From Crocodylus rhombifer (lineage: Eukaryota; Chordata; Crocodylia; Crocodylidae): a stretch of 64,000 nt of DNA. Below the pieces are notes generated by a model. That model was not told where the DNA came from, made no database searches, and worked only from the letters and a program-made list of their open reading frames with translations. Positions 55,926 through 64,000 of this stretch are shown here, one piece after another. The position numbers and the translations under genes are program-made. The DNA lies in assembly GCA_038503035.1 (NCBI GenBank), contig JAVSML010024002.1, positions 190,587-254,586 on the forward strand, written 5' to 3'. The stretch's first letter is position 1. Each line of letters begins with the position of its first letter.

Positions 55926-56023
55926 CCCCAGCTGACTTCCTGCCCTTCGAGCAGGGGGCTGGTCTCGATGATCTTCCAAAGTCCCTTCCAGCCCTAATGT
56001 CTATGAAATCTATGAAATCTATT
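55513..56023 (+). mobile_element. CR1 LINE C-terminal end, plus strand, second subfamily
   Basis: It directly follows the preceding CR1 and ends CTATGAAATCTATGAAATCTAT, the 3' repeat of the 35.9-kb and 57.5-kb subfamily. About 511 bp. It probably landed at or next to the 3' repeat of the older copy, which would offer a matching primer site. Confidence 0.92.
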
Positions 56024-56265
56024 ACCAGTCCATGTTCATCTTGGAGCCTATAGTGACTCCAAGATCCTTTTCTGCCTGTGTGCTGATGAGAAGGGAGTTC
56101 CCCAGCCCATAGGTATGCTGCTGGTTCTGCCTCCCTAGGTGCAGTACCTTGCACTTGGCAGTATTGAAACCCATCCTATTTTCATCCACCCACCTCTGTA
56201 ACCTGCCCAGATATAGTTGTAGCCTGTCTCTCCCTTACAGCGTGCCCACTTCTCCCCACATGGAC
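56024..56265 (-). mobile_element. CR1 fragment in inverse orientation, lacking its 3' end
   Basis: The plus strand reads GTCCATGTTCATCTTGGAGC, ACTCCAAGATCCTTTTCTGC, CCTAGGTGCAGTACCTTGCA, the complement of the start of the 54757-55512 copy. Its left side lacks the 3' half and UTR that a normal CR1 insertion always has, and it starts exactly where the preceding copy ends. This suggests a rearrangement. Confidence 0.85.
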
Positions 56266-57517
56266 ACCTCCTCAGGACACCTCCTGGCTGTTGGCCATCT
56301 CACCCTAGATGATGTTTCACCAAAGCTATGCAAGATTATGGATGCTATGGCTCCATCTTGTTTCATCCTGCATGTAGTCACTATGCAGACCTTTTGCTTT
56401 ACTGTATGTTTAACCCACCTACCTACTAGGTTTATGGGAAAACTGAGGCATACAATGCTCTAACAATGTGAACACAGTTAGTATAGAAATATTACAATAA
56501 CCCCCCATAGTGGACTACACCCTACTGATTAGGTCAGTCTCTCAATAGTAAGGACTTGGGTCAAATCCATGCTCAGGATCAGGCAGAAAGAGGAATTAAA
56601 TCAGAATTTTCCCTATCCTATGGGACTGTCCAGACTATTGGTCAAAGAGGAGAGGACATCACTAACACTACCACATACTCAGTTTTGTGACTTGTATCTT
56701 TTACTGAAAATATAGCAAAATACTTCATTTCAGATTGAGCCAAAAATTTTGGACGAAACAGAACAATTCAGAAAAAATGCTTGTGTGTAATGTGATATGA
56801 ATTGCTTTGATTCACTGAATATTTGGGGGGTTGGAGGTGGGCTCATTTGTGGTTTACTATTATCAGCAGCAGCAGCAGCAGCATGGTCATTAAACCAAAA
56901 GAAATCACATAACTCTAGTAAAATATTTCAATTTTTTGCACATTACATTTTATAACTCCTTGATATTGCCTATACAAATGGCTAGTCCATCTGAGAATCT
57001 TGCAGCGCTCTTTTTCACAACATATCACACGGCCATGAGTTTCATAATCTATTAAGGGATTGTATAAATTCACTTCAGTAGAGCAATGATGATTTGTGGA
57101 ATTTTAAGCTCTAGCCCTGTACTTTGTGGAAATATCTAGGATTCGCTTCTCTTCTTTCTGTGAATCTTATACCTCTCAACAAGTTAACTGTCTGGTATGT
57201 AACACATTATGTGAAAATTGTCCTAAACATAGTCTAACAAGTTTGGTATCCCATGTCTGACAGTGCACCATATTAAATATACCAAAAGAAGAGGTTAAGA
57301 AAGCCCACAATGGGCAATTATGTGGGATCCATTCAATTGCTGATTTTATCCCAAAGGTCCAGGTTTTAGGGAAGACAAAATGCAAGTGGGAGGTTGCATG
57401 CAAGTAAGTATGCATTCAAAACCAGTTCCTACTCAAAATGGCAAAAATAAATAGCCTGATAGCTGATGTCGAACACAGTGAAGAGTATGGTCATTGTAAG
57501 GAGGAAGATGGAGATAT
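56266..57517. other. no gene seen; (CAG)7 at 56864-56884
   Basis: AT-rich unique DNA with a pure seven-unit CAG run. No open frame with known motifs surrounds the run. Confidence 0.45.
56864..56884. repeat. (CAG)7 microsatellite
   Basis: Seven uninterrupted CAG units in AT-rich DNA. Short, with no sign that it is translated. Confidence 0.95.
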
Positions 57518-57610
57518 GATTTCATGGATTTCATAGACATCAGGGCTGGAAGGGACCTTGGGAGATCATCAAGTCCAGCCCCTGCCCAAAGGGCAGGAAG
57601 TCAACTGGGG

Positions 57611-58393
57611 TCATATGATCCCAGCAAGATAAGCATCCAATTTGCTCTTGAAGGTGTTCAATGCAGGTGCTTGAACCACCTCCGCTGGCAGACTGTTCCA
57701 GACCTTGGGGGCTCGGACAGTAAAGAAATTCTTCCTTATGTCCAGCCTGAAACGGTCTTGCAGGAGTTTGTGACCGTTCGACCTCGTCATCCCTTGGGGC
57801 GCTCTGGTGAACAGACATTCCCCCAGATCCTGGTGGTCACCCCTGATAGACTTATAGGTCGCCATCAGATCACCCCTGAGCCTACGCTTTTCCAGGCTAA
57901 AGAGTCCCGTGGCTCTCAGCCTGTCATCATAAGATCTGTTTTCCTGACCTCTGATCATGCGCGTGGCTCTCCTCTGGACTCTCTCAAGCTTCTCCACATC
58001 CTTTTTGAATTGTGGAGCCCAAAACTGGACGCAGTACTCCAGCTGCGGCCTCACCAAGCCCGAGTACAAGGGGAGAATGACGTCTCGGGATTTGCTCAAG
58101 AAGCATCTATGGATGCAAGCCAGCATTTTCGTCACTTTTCTAGCCGCAGCATCGCATTGCAGCCTCATGTTCATCTTGTGGTCAATGATGACCCCCAAGT
58201 CTCTTTCTTCTGTAGTGCTATCCAACGTAGCACTGCCGAGCCTATAAGGGTGCTGCAGGTTTTTCCTCCCAAGGTGGAGAACCTTGAATTTTTCGGTGTT
58301 AAACACCATGAGGTTCTCATCTGCCCATTTGCTGAGCTTGTCCAGGTCAGCCTGGATCACCTGCCTATCTTCTGGCATGGATGCTTTCCCCAA
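57611..58393 (-). pseudogene. CR1 RT thumb and C-terminal region, intact frame
   Basis: 260 codons open to the natural stop: [100 protein letters not shown] and FTVRAPKVWNSLPAEVVQAP. This is the best reference in the window for the C-terminal domain of this CR1 subfamily. A 323-codon frame on the opposite strand (57524-58495) is its shadow. Confidence 0.93.
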
Positions 58394-58399
58394 AGTTTG

Positions 58400-59097
58400 G
58401 TGTCATCGGCGAACTTAGCCAGTCCACTCCTGACTCCAATGTCCACATCATTAATGAAGATGTTGAACAGGATGGGTCCCAGGACAGAGCCTTGAGGGAC
58501 CCCACTGGTCACAGGGCACCACGATGAGTGACTGCCATCAATTACAACCCTCTGGGTCCAACCACGGAGCCAGTTACCCAGCTAGTGGATCGTGGTGGAG
58601 CCAAGGCCGCAACTGGGCAGTTTGGCCAAGAGGTGATCGTGGGATACCAGATCAAAGGCTTTTTTGAAGTCAAGATATATGACATCAATCTCTTCTCCCT
58701 TGTCCAGGTGATAGGTCACCTGGTCATAGAAGGAAATGAGATTGGTCAAACAAGACCTGCCCGCAACAAACCCGTGCTGTCTATCCCTTAGAATGTTAGC
58801 CTGGGCCAGTCCCTCAAGGATGGCCTCCTTAATAAACTTTTCTAAGATCTTCCCCAGGATAGAAGTCAGGCTAATGGGCCTGTAGTTAGCCAGATCCACT
58901 CTCCTTCCTTTCTTGAAGATCGGCACCACATTGGCCTTCTTCCAGTCTTCGGGCACTACACCAGAGTGCCAGGAGTTTTCAAAGATCTGTGCCAGGGGCT
59001 GGGCTATGACGCTCTCCAGCTGCTTGAGTACCCTGGGGTGCAGATTGTCAGGGCCGGCTGACTTGAAGGTATCCAGCTTCTCAAGGTGTTCCTTCAT
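58400..59097 (-). pseudogene. CR1 reverse transcriptase fingers and palm
   Basis: EKLDTFKSAGPDNLHPRVLK, VPEDWKKANVVPIFKKGRRV, LANYRPISLTSILGKILEKF, RDRQHGFVAGRSCLTNLISF and EIDVIYLDFKKAFDLVSH (first Asp) from 59097. A frameshift near 58585 leads to [20 protein letters not shown] and [11 protein letters not shown] (complement at about 58475-58390), where the DD pair is intact. The palm is thus complete in sequence but split over frames. Confidence 0.92.
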
Positions 59098-59108
59098 GAG
59101 GTCAGCAT

Positions 59109-59771
59109 TTATGGATCCCCATCACCCGGATCTCCCTGTCCCATAGCGGGCATGGGCGTCCCATGGGACTGATGAAAGACTGACGCAAAGTACCTATTTA
59201 ATAGGTTGGCTTTTTCCTGGGCGTCAGTTGTCAGTTGCCCCATCTGGTTTAGCAGGGGTCCAACATTGCCCTTGCTTTTCCTCTGGCTCCCCACATATCT
59301 GAAAAAGGACTTTTTGTTGTCCTTGATGCCTGAAGCTAGTTGGAGTTCAGTTGCAGCCTTGGCTTTCCTGGTTTGCTCCCTGCAGGACCGGACCAGCGCA
59401 GAATAATCCTCCTTGGAGGTGAATCCTGTCCTCCATCCTTTGTAGGCTTTCCTTTTTAGCCGCAGGAGGTTTGGTAGGTCCCTGGAGAGCCAGGAGGGCT
59501 GCTGTGCCTTCTTGCTGCCTTTCCTCCATGTTGGAATAGATTTAGCTTGTGCATTGAGGATCGCTTCCTTGAGAAGCAACCACTCTTCTTGAACTCCCAT
59601 CTCCCTGGGGTCATGGTCCCTGAGGGCCTGACCGACAAGCCTCTTGAGCTCGTCAAAGTCGGCTTTTCTGAAGTCAAGGACTTCTGTGTTGCTGACTGGT
59701 TTGCCAGCTTTACGGCGGATGGTGAAGGTGATCAGCTCATGGTCGCTGTCACCCAGCTTCCCATCGATCAC
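59109..59771 (-). pseudogene. CR1 endonuclease end and EN-RT linker
   Basis: 220 codons: SDHE motif near residue 9, then FRKADFDELKRLVGQALRDH, PSWLSRDLPNLLRLKRKAYK, SLVRSCREQTRKAKAA-like wording, FFRYVGSQRKSKGNVGPLLN and ANLLNRYFASVF. It matches 37428-38420 almost throughout. It ends by frameshift just before the KEHLEKLDTFKSAGPD start of RT. Confidence 0.9.
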
Positions 59772-60360
59772 TAGGTCGCCGATTAGGTCATCCCCCGTAG
59801 CCAGTCCAGGTCGAGCAGCGCTTTGCCTCTCGTTGGCCCATAGACTTCTTGAGTCAGGTAGAGGTCATCCACGCATGAGAGAAAGCTTTGCGCCCGCTCA
59901 GATTTAGCTGAGTGATCTTCCCATGAGATGTCTGGGTAATTGAAGTCACCCAAGACTACCAAGGTCCTGGAGCAAGTGGCCTCAGTCAGTTCCTGGGCGA
60001 ACTCCTGGTCAAGCTCAGGACTTTGAGTGGGAGGTCTATAGTAGACTCCCACCATTGTCTCCCCTGTGCCGTTTTCCCCACGAATTTTTACCCAGAGGGT
60101 CTCTAGCTGTCCATGCCGGTCGCCAACATCAGCTTGCAGGGACATGTAGCTTTCCTTCAGATAGAGAGCTACACCCCCGCCCCTTTTGTCAACACGATCC
60201 CTCCCACTAGCCCTCTATACCCGTGGTCCAGTCATGGGTGGAGTCCCACCAGGTCTCCGTTATCCCAATGATGTCATAATTCTTTGCACTGAGCAGGAGG
60301 ACGAGCTCCTCCTGCTTGTTACCCAGGCTCCTGGCATTAGTGTACAGGCAGGCAAGTGTG
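59700..60360 (-). pseudogene. CR1 endonuclease domain (ORF2 start)
   Basis: The complement near 60350 reads CLYTNARSLGNKQEELVLLL and then NYDIIGITETWWDSTHDW (TETW, metal-binding Glu). From 60145 come VGVYYRPPTQSPELDQEFAQ and LVVLGDFNYPDISWEDHSAK, and after a frameshift near 59800 LGDSDHELITFTI (SDH). All main APE-endonuclease motifs are present, in at least two frames. In an active copy it would nick target DNA to prime reverse transcription. Confidence 0.9.
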
Positions 60361-60527
60361 CTCTTGGGGGCTCTTGCCTTGCCCACAGATTGTGCCAGGG
60401 CTGGGGCAGGGGTGGGCTCCCTTAAGTGCCTTGGTCTGCTGGCTTTGCAAGGGTCGCTCAGTGGGCCAGCAGTGGCAGTAGTCCCCCCATCCCCGAGCGG
60501 GTTTAGTTTAAAGCCCGGTGGAGCAGG

Positions 60528-61687
60528 TCAGCCAGCCTGGCTGAGAAGAACCTCCTCCCCAGGGGGGAAGAGGTGGAGGCCATCTCTTCCCAGCAGCTCG
60601 CTGCCTCTCTCTCCAAAGAGCGGGCTGTCGTCATGGAAACCAAAGCCTTCCTGATGACACCAGTGCCGCAGTCTTTGGTTCACTGCGTGGATCCTCCTCT
60701 CCCTCCTCAGCCCATAGCCTGAGACTGGGAGGATGGACGAAAACACCACCTGAGCTCCCAGACCCCTAAGCCCCGTTCCCAACTCCCTGTAGCACCTCAT
60801 GACCTGGCTGGGGGTGCTCCGAGCTGTGTCATTGGTGCCCACATGAATAAGGAGCATGGGGTAGTGGTCTGTGGGCTGAAGAAGCTGAGGGATCCTCTCC
60901 GCAATGTCTCAGATGCGGGCCCCCGGGAAGCAGCGACTTCCCGGGCTAAGGGGTCGGGGTGGCAGATTGCCCCCTCAGTTCCCTGCAGGATGGAGTCTCC
61001 CAGAACAAACACCTTTCACTTTGACTTGGGGAGAGCGGGGTCAGTAGCTGTGGTTGAGCCTGGGTTGCCTGCGGGAGCTGGCAACTGAGCAGGCTCTGCT
61101 GGGGCTGCAAGAGGTGTGAACCTGTTGCTAAGCTCCGGCGAGGGAGGGGCCTTGGTGCAGCGGGCCTTTGGGCCCTTTACCACCTTGGTCCATGCCCCTG
61201 ACTGGGCAGAGCGGGAGGTCCCAGAGTCCTCCTTAGTCGTGGAGGGAGACGGTGCTCTACCCTGTGGCTCCCGGGGGAGAAGGGCCTGACAGTAGGAGTC
61301 TATCTCCTGCTCGCAGTCCCTGATGGCACGCAGTCTCTGGACTGTGGGCTGGAGCTCCTCCAGCTGGCGCGCCAGAGACCCCAGGAGGGAGCAGACCCCG
61401 CAAGGGGAGGTGGCCATGCTCCCGGGCCCCAGAGCCTGAAAAAGGGACAGGCAGCCCCCGCAGCCAAGAGCCAGGGTCTCCATCTGCGTGGAGCCCAGAA
61501 CCATGGGCTCCGTCTGGGCGGCCGTCTCTGAGGTGCCCAATGTGGGGGCCGCAGAGCCTGAGGGGACCCTCAGGGTGCGGCGCGTGCCCATCCGTGTCAT
61601 GCCTCTGGTAGGCTGGCTACGGCTGGGGCTGACTACTCTGGGGGGTCGCAGGCAGGTTCTCGTGCCCTCCCGCGCCCTCCCCTGCAC
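60528..61687 (-). pseudogene. CR1 ORF1 with SGNH esterase domain
   Basis: The 223-codon frame from 61687 has an Arg/Pro-rich N-terminus, a cysteine cluster (LGCGGCLSLF, then GVCSLL), a likely coiled coil (LARQLEELQPTVQRLRAIRD), and the ORF1 words WTKVVKGP and LSNRFTPL. After one in-frame TGA (61016-61018) the same frame reads VFVLGDSILQGTEG (block I serine). After a frameshift the 60857 frame reads LLIHVGTNDTARS (block III asparagine) and GRDGLHLFPPGE (block V Asp/His). All four SGNH catalytic residues are therefore still visible, in two frames. CR1 ORF1 proteins bind RNA or membranes and carry such esterases; the exact role is uncertain. Confidence 0.88.
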
Positions 61688-61990
61688 AAACTCTGCTCTA
61701 ACTCGAGCACCTGTTTACGCAGCCTGTTCAAGCGGCTCCGGTCGCGGGGCTCCCTGGGGGGCTGGGCCAAGTAGGGTCCTGGGCTGGGGCTTGACCCGGC
61801 CCAGCACCAGGCAGTGGCCTCCTCCCAGCAAGCAAGGAGTTAACCCCTTCCCACCACGAGCCCGCTTACCTCCGGCTGTGCTGGGGGTCAGCAGGGGGCT
61901 CGGCGGCTGCTAAGGGGGTGTCTGGGGGGGTTTCGGGAGAGCGGAGGTGCAGCAGGCTTCACCCGTGCGTCTCTCACCACTCCGGAGCCT
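61688..61990 (-). promoter_or_regulatory. CpG-rich 5' region of CR1 (presumed promoter)
   Basis: The 300 bp upstream of ORF1 are rich in G, C and CpG, unlike the AT-rich flank that starts near 61990. In CR1 and other LINEs the 5' UTR carries an internal promoter, so a promoter role is inferred from position and composition. No specific motif is claimed. Confidence 0.5.
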
Positions 61991-62952
61991 AAGTGTCTGT
62001 GTTACTGTGTTTCAAAAATAACAATATATAATCAGATCCTCAACCAGTGAGGGTGGCATAAGTGCATTAATGTCATTAGAATTATTCCCAAATCCTTTAG
62101 CATGGGGTTCTACACTATAATACCTTTATGCAGAAAACAGTATTACTGTTTTCATGTAACATTTATGACTGCTGCTGAATATCCCGATACTGAGTTTGCT
62201 GTTGGATGTATCAAACAAGTCTAAATGTAGACTACTTAAGTAAAATCAGACATAAAGAGGGAATGGTGACTAGCTGAGAATGAGTTAGTGATGTTATGGG
62301 TTGCCTTGGGCTCGAAATTAAGAAGGAGAAGAGGATTGCCTGTATTGATGTGATAGTCCTGATTTACTTTATTATATTCCACCATAGCTGCTTTTTTCAC
62401 CATGTCTTTCTGTCCTCCATCTCTTCACATATTTAGGCTCTGCTTCATTTACCTTCTCCAGTAACTTATTCCATATGTCTCTCTCTGGGCGTATAGCAGC
62501 CCTGCCCAAGTCTTCTCTTTACTCATTGTTACCTAGTATTTCAATTATATCCCTTAGTTTCCCATTTAAAGTAAGAACAAACCCCACCCTCCCTGTCTAC
62601 ATTATAATTCCCTTTTATTTTTCTCTATTTCTTAATACTGAAAACTGCTATTACACCACCTTAAAAGTTCCTCTTTTCCAGGAAGAATAAGTGCAACTCC
62701 CACAAACTTTTCTCAATTTATAAAAAGTCTACAGTGAAGAATAAAAGTCCATATGGAAAAAAACATAATTTTTTCCTTTATTATACAGTAAAAACTTGAT
62801 CCTGTAAAACGTAAGCTTTAATCAGATGACTGGTCCCATTCACTTAATGGAAATATCACTAAAATAGCAGGCAAATGTCAACACTGCGCTGTGTTACTTT
62901 GGAGGCTTGGGATAAGTACATCCTGGGGTGGTAATGGCAGACAGGTGTCTCA

Positions 62953-63120
62953 GGGCACATCTACATGAGATGCTTACTGCATGGTAGCTTAATACCACTG
63001 CACAGTTGCGTGCTGGTTAAAAATTGTGCTAATACACAGCTGTGCAATGTTATTAGGCTACTGCGCAGTACCATTACAAAAAAAACAAACCCTGCACCAG
63101 TGTTACTGGCCTTGAAACAC
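62953..63120. mobile_element. one end of a TIR element (GGGTGCATCTACATG family)
   Basis: GGGCACATCTACATGAGATG matches the family terminus (compare GGTGCATCTATATGAGATG at 47235), followed by family-like words (CTGCATGGTAGC, CACAGCTGTGCA). The other end is not found, so the right limit is approximate. Confidence 0.45.
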
Positions 63121-63540
63121 TTAAACTTGAGGTGTAGAAGCCTGTCTCCACTGAGCCACCTATTCCATCTGGTTGAAGAATGACCTCCTCAAGGATTAAA
63201 CCCTCCTTGCAGAATTTCCAGAGAACCTTTTCCCCTCCCAAAGTTAGACTATTGCATTTCTTTTCTTTATATTATTTAATTGTAGTATTAGTGGCAAAAT
63301 GTCTAATGTATTTATATTTAATTTTTGTATTAAAGTAAAAGAATAAAATATATAACCACCAAACTAGTTATTTTGTAGCAGTGGGATTATTTGGCCTGTG
63401 ATATAACACTAAAGGGATTTACAGTTCATGGAGAGGGAAAAAAAGTAGAAAGCCTTTAACAGCTTGAATCTCCTCTTACTCACATTGGGTTTGGGTTTAT
63501 ATTGGAGTAACTCCATTGGGATATTCATGATTTATTCCAT

Positions 63541-63670
63541 TATAAGTGACTGCAAGACTGCAAGACTGCAAGGAGGCTGGTGTCCTCATCAAAGTACTGG
63601 ACTGGGATCACAGTGGCCTGGCTTCAATTCCCAGTGCTGCCACAAACTTCCTATGTGGTGGCAGTCTTTA
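63541..63670 (+). mobile_element. tRNA-derived SINE remnant
   Basis: After three copies of a GACTGCAA unit, the wording GTGTCCTCATCAAAGTACTG, GACTGGGATCACAGTGGCCT and GGCTTCAATTCCCAGTGCTG carries a B-box-like GGCTTCAATTC and the SINE tail TGCCACAAACTTCCTATGTG. It resembles MIR-related tRNA SINEs, not a functional tRNA. Confidence 0.6.
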
Positions 63671-63767
63671 AAGATAAACATTTAAAAATTTCATGCTATA
63701 CAGTACTTTACTTCCATTTTAATAAATGACTGAGACACTTTATCCAATCAACTTACAGTGAGACTTA

Positions 63768-63930
63768 GGCTCCTCGAGGCTACATCCACTAAGGGATTTA
63801 GGTGCCCACGCACAAACCTCCTCTCCCAGTCCCTTCCCTCTCTTTCCTCAGCATCTAAGCATGGAGGTTCCTAAAATATACAGTTACCTAACTTTTCAAC
63901 TGCCTCTGGGCATGCCCAGAATCTCCTCAT
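63768..63930. repeat. interspersed repeat, same family as 4855-5078
   Basis: GAGGCTACATCCACTAAGGG then ATTTAGGTGCC. The first 14 bases equal the complement of the right edge of the 4855-5078 copy. Class unknown. Confidence 0.4.
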
Positions 63931-64000
63931 TACTAACAGTGAAGAACAATTCACTATTCATTTCATACCAAAACTCTCTGGGATGCTCAAGCTGGGCATT

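Larger units (their letters stand above)
57518..61990 (-). mobile_element. nearly full-length CR1 LINE
   Basis: The left edge GATTTCATGGATTTCATAG is the 3' repeat; the element extends about 4.47 kb to the CpG-rich stretch ending near 61990. It contains, on the minus strand, a 5' region, ORF1 with an esterase domain (61687-60528), and ORF2 with endonuclease (about 60350-59700), linker, RT (59097-58400) and C-terminal region (58393-57611). Full-length CR1 elements are about 4.5 kb, so little is missing. At least four frame changes and one in-frame TGA make it non-autonomous, but the domains and key residues are well preserved, suggesting a fairly young insertion. Confidence 0.95.
61991..64000. 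other. no gene seen; minor repeats
   Basis: AT-rich unique DNA after the sharp drop in GC at the CR1 boundary. It contains one end of a TIR element (62953), a tRNA-derived SINE remnant (63541-63670) and the repeat at 63768-63930. No exon is recognised. Confidence 0.4.

Noticed and set aside
57524..58495. 323-codon plus-strand open frame
   Set aside because: It is exactly antisense to the CR1 RT C-terminal region (57611-58393), whose minus-strand reading has all known CR1 motifs.
61488..61913. 141-codon plus-strand frame
   Set aside because: Antisense to the CR1 ORF1 and its CpG-rich 5' region. No motif of its own.
63541..63670. Possible tRNA gene
   Set aside because: A B-box-like sequence is present but no cloverleaf, anticodon stem or acceptor pairing can be drawn. 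It fits an old tRNA-derived SINE.
1..64000. CRISPR arrays, bacterial operons, integrons or phage
   Set aside because: No short direct repeats with regular spacers and no prokaryotic gene organisation. The sequence is plainly vertebrate in its repeat content.

Overview
The window looks like non-avian reptile genomic DNA, most likely crocodilian (a turtle is the main alternative). The grounds are the dominance of CR1 LINEs ending in the sauropsid-type TTTCATAGA or TTCTATGAT repeats, together with Penelope-like elements, a short-LTR Ty3/Gypsy element, many hAT-like and terminal-inverted-repeat (TIR) non-autonomous DNA transposons, old tRNA/MIR-like SINE remnants and microsatellites. I found no host protein-coding exon, rRNA or tRNA gene. 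All recognisable protein sequence is from transposable elements and is broken by stops, frameshifts, deletions or insertions.

Layout. 0-21 kb is mostly AT-rich unique DNA with one 5'-truncated CR1 on the minus strand (3.1-4.6 kb), a GC-rich hAT-like element (6.0-7.0 kb), a TG microsatellite holding a 10-N gap (7.3 kb), nested hAT-like elements (11.5-12.4 kb) and a near-perfect 193-bp hairpin (16.9-17.1 kb). 21.2-27.9 kb is one degenerate Ty3/Gypsy element on the minus strand (LTR-gag-PR-RT-RNaseH-IN-LTR). It is interrupted by two hAT elements with target-site duplications, a CR1 fragment, a GC-rich block and an inverted piece of its own gag inside RT.

30.6-33.0 kb is a plus-strand CR1 followed by a deleted Penelope-like element (33.05-33.83 kb). 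35.2-38.4 kb holds a TIR element and a minus-strand CR1. 40.5-41.1 kb is a long-armed foldback element. 44.3-46.7 kb is a second Penelope-like element split by a CR1. 47-51 kb carries three members of a GGGTGCATCTACATG-type TIR family. 53.9 kb is a small foldback element. 54.8-56.3 kb is a cluster of three CR1 pieces. 57.5-62.0 kb is a nearly full-length minus-strand CR1 (about 4.47 kb) with recognisable ORF1 esterase, endonuclease and reverse transcriptase, degraded by frameshifts. The rest to 64 kb is unique DNA with minor repeats.

No functional cooperation between genes is seen. The value of the window is as a record of layered transposition: nested insertions give relative ages, and several inverted structures are worth checking as foldback elements or hairpin RNA sources. 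I did not find a new host system.
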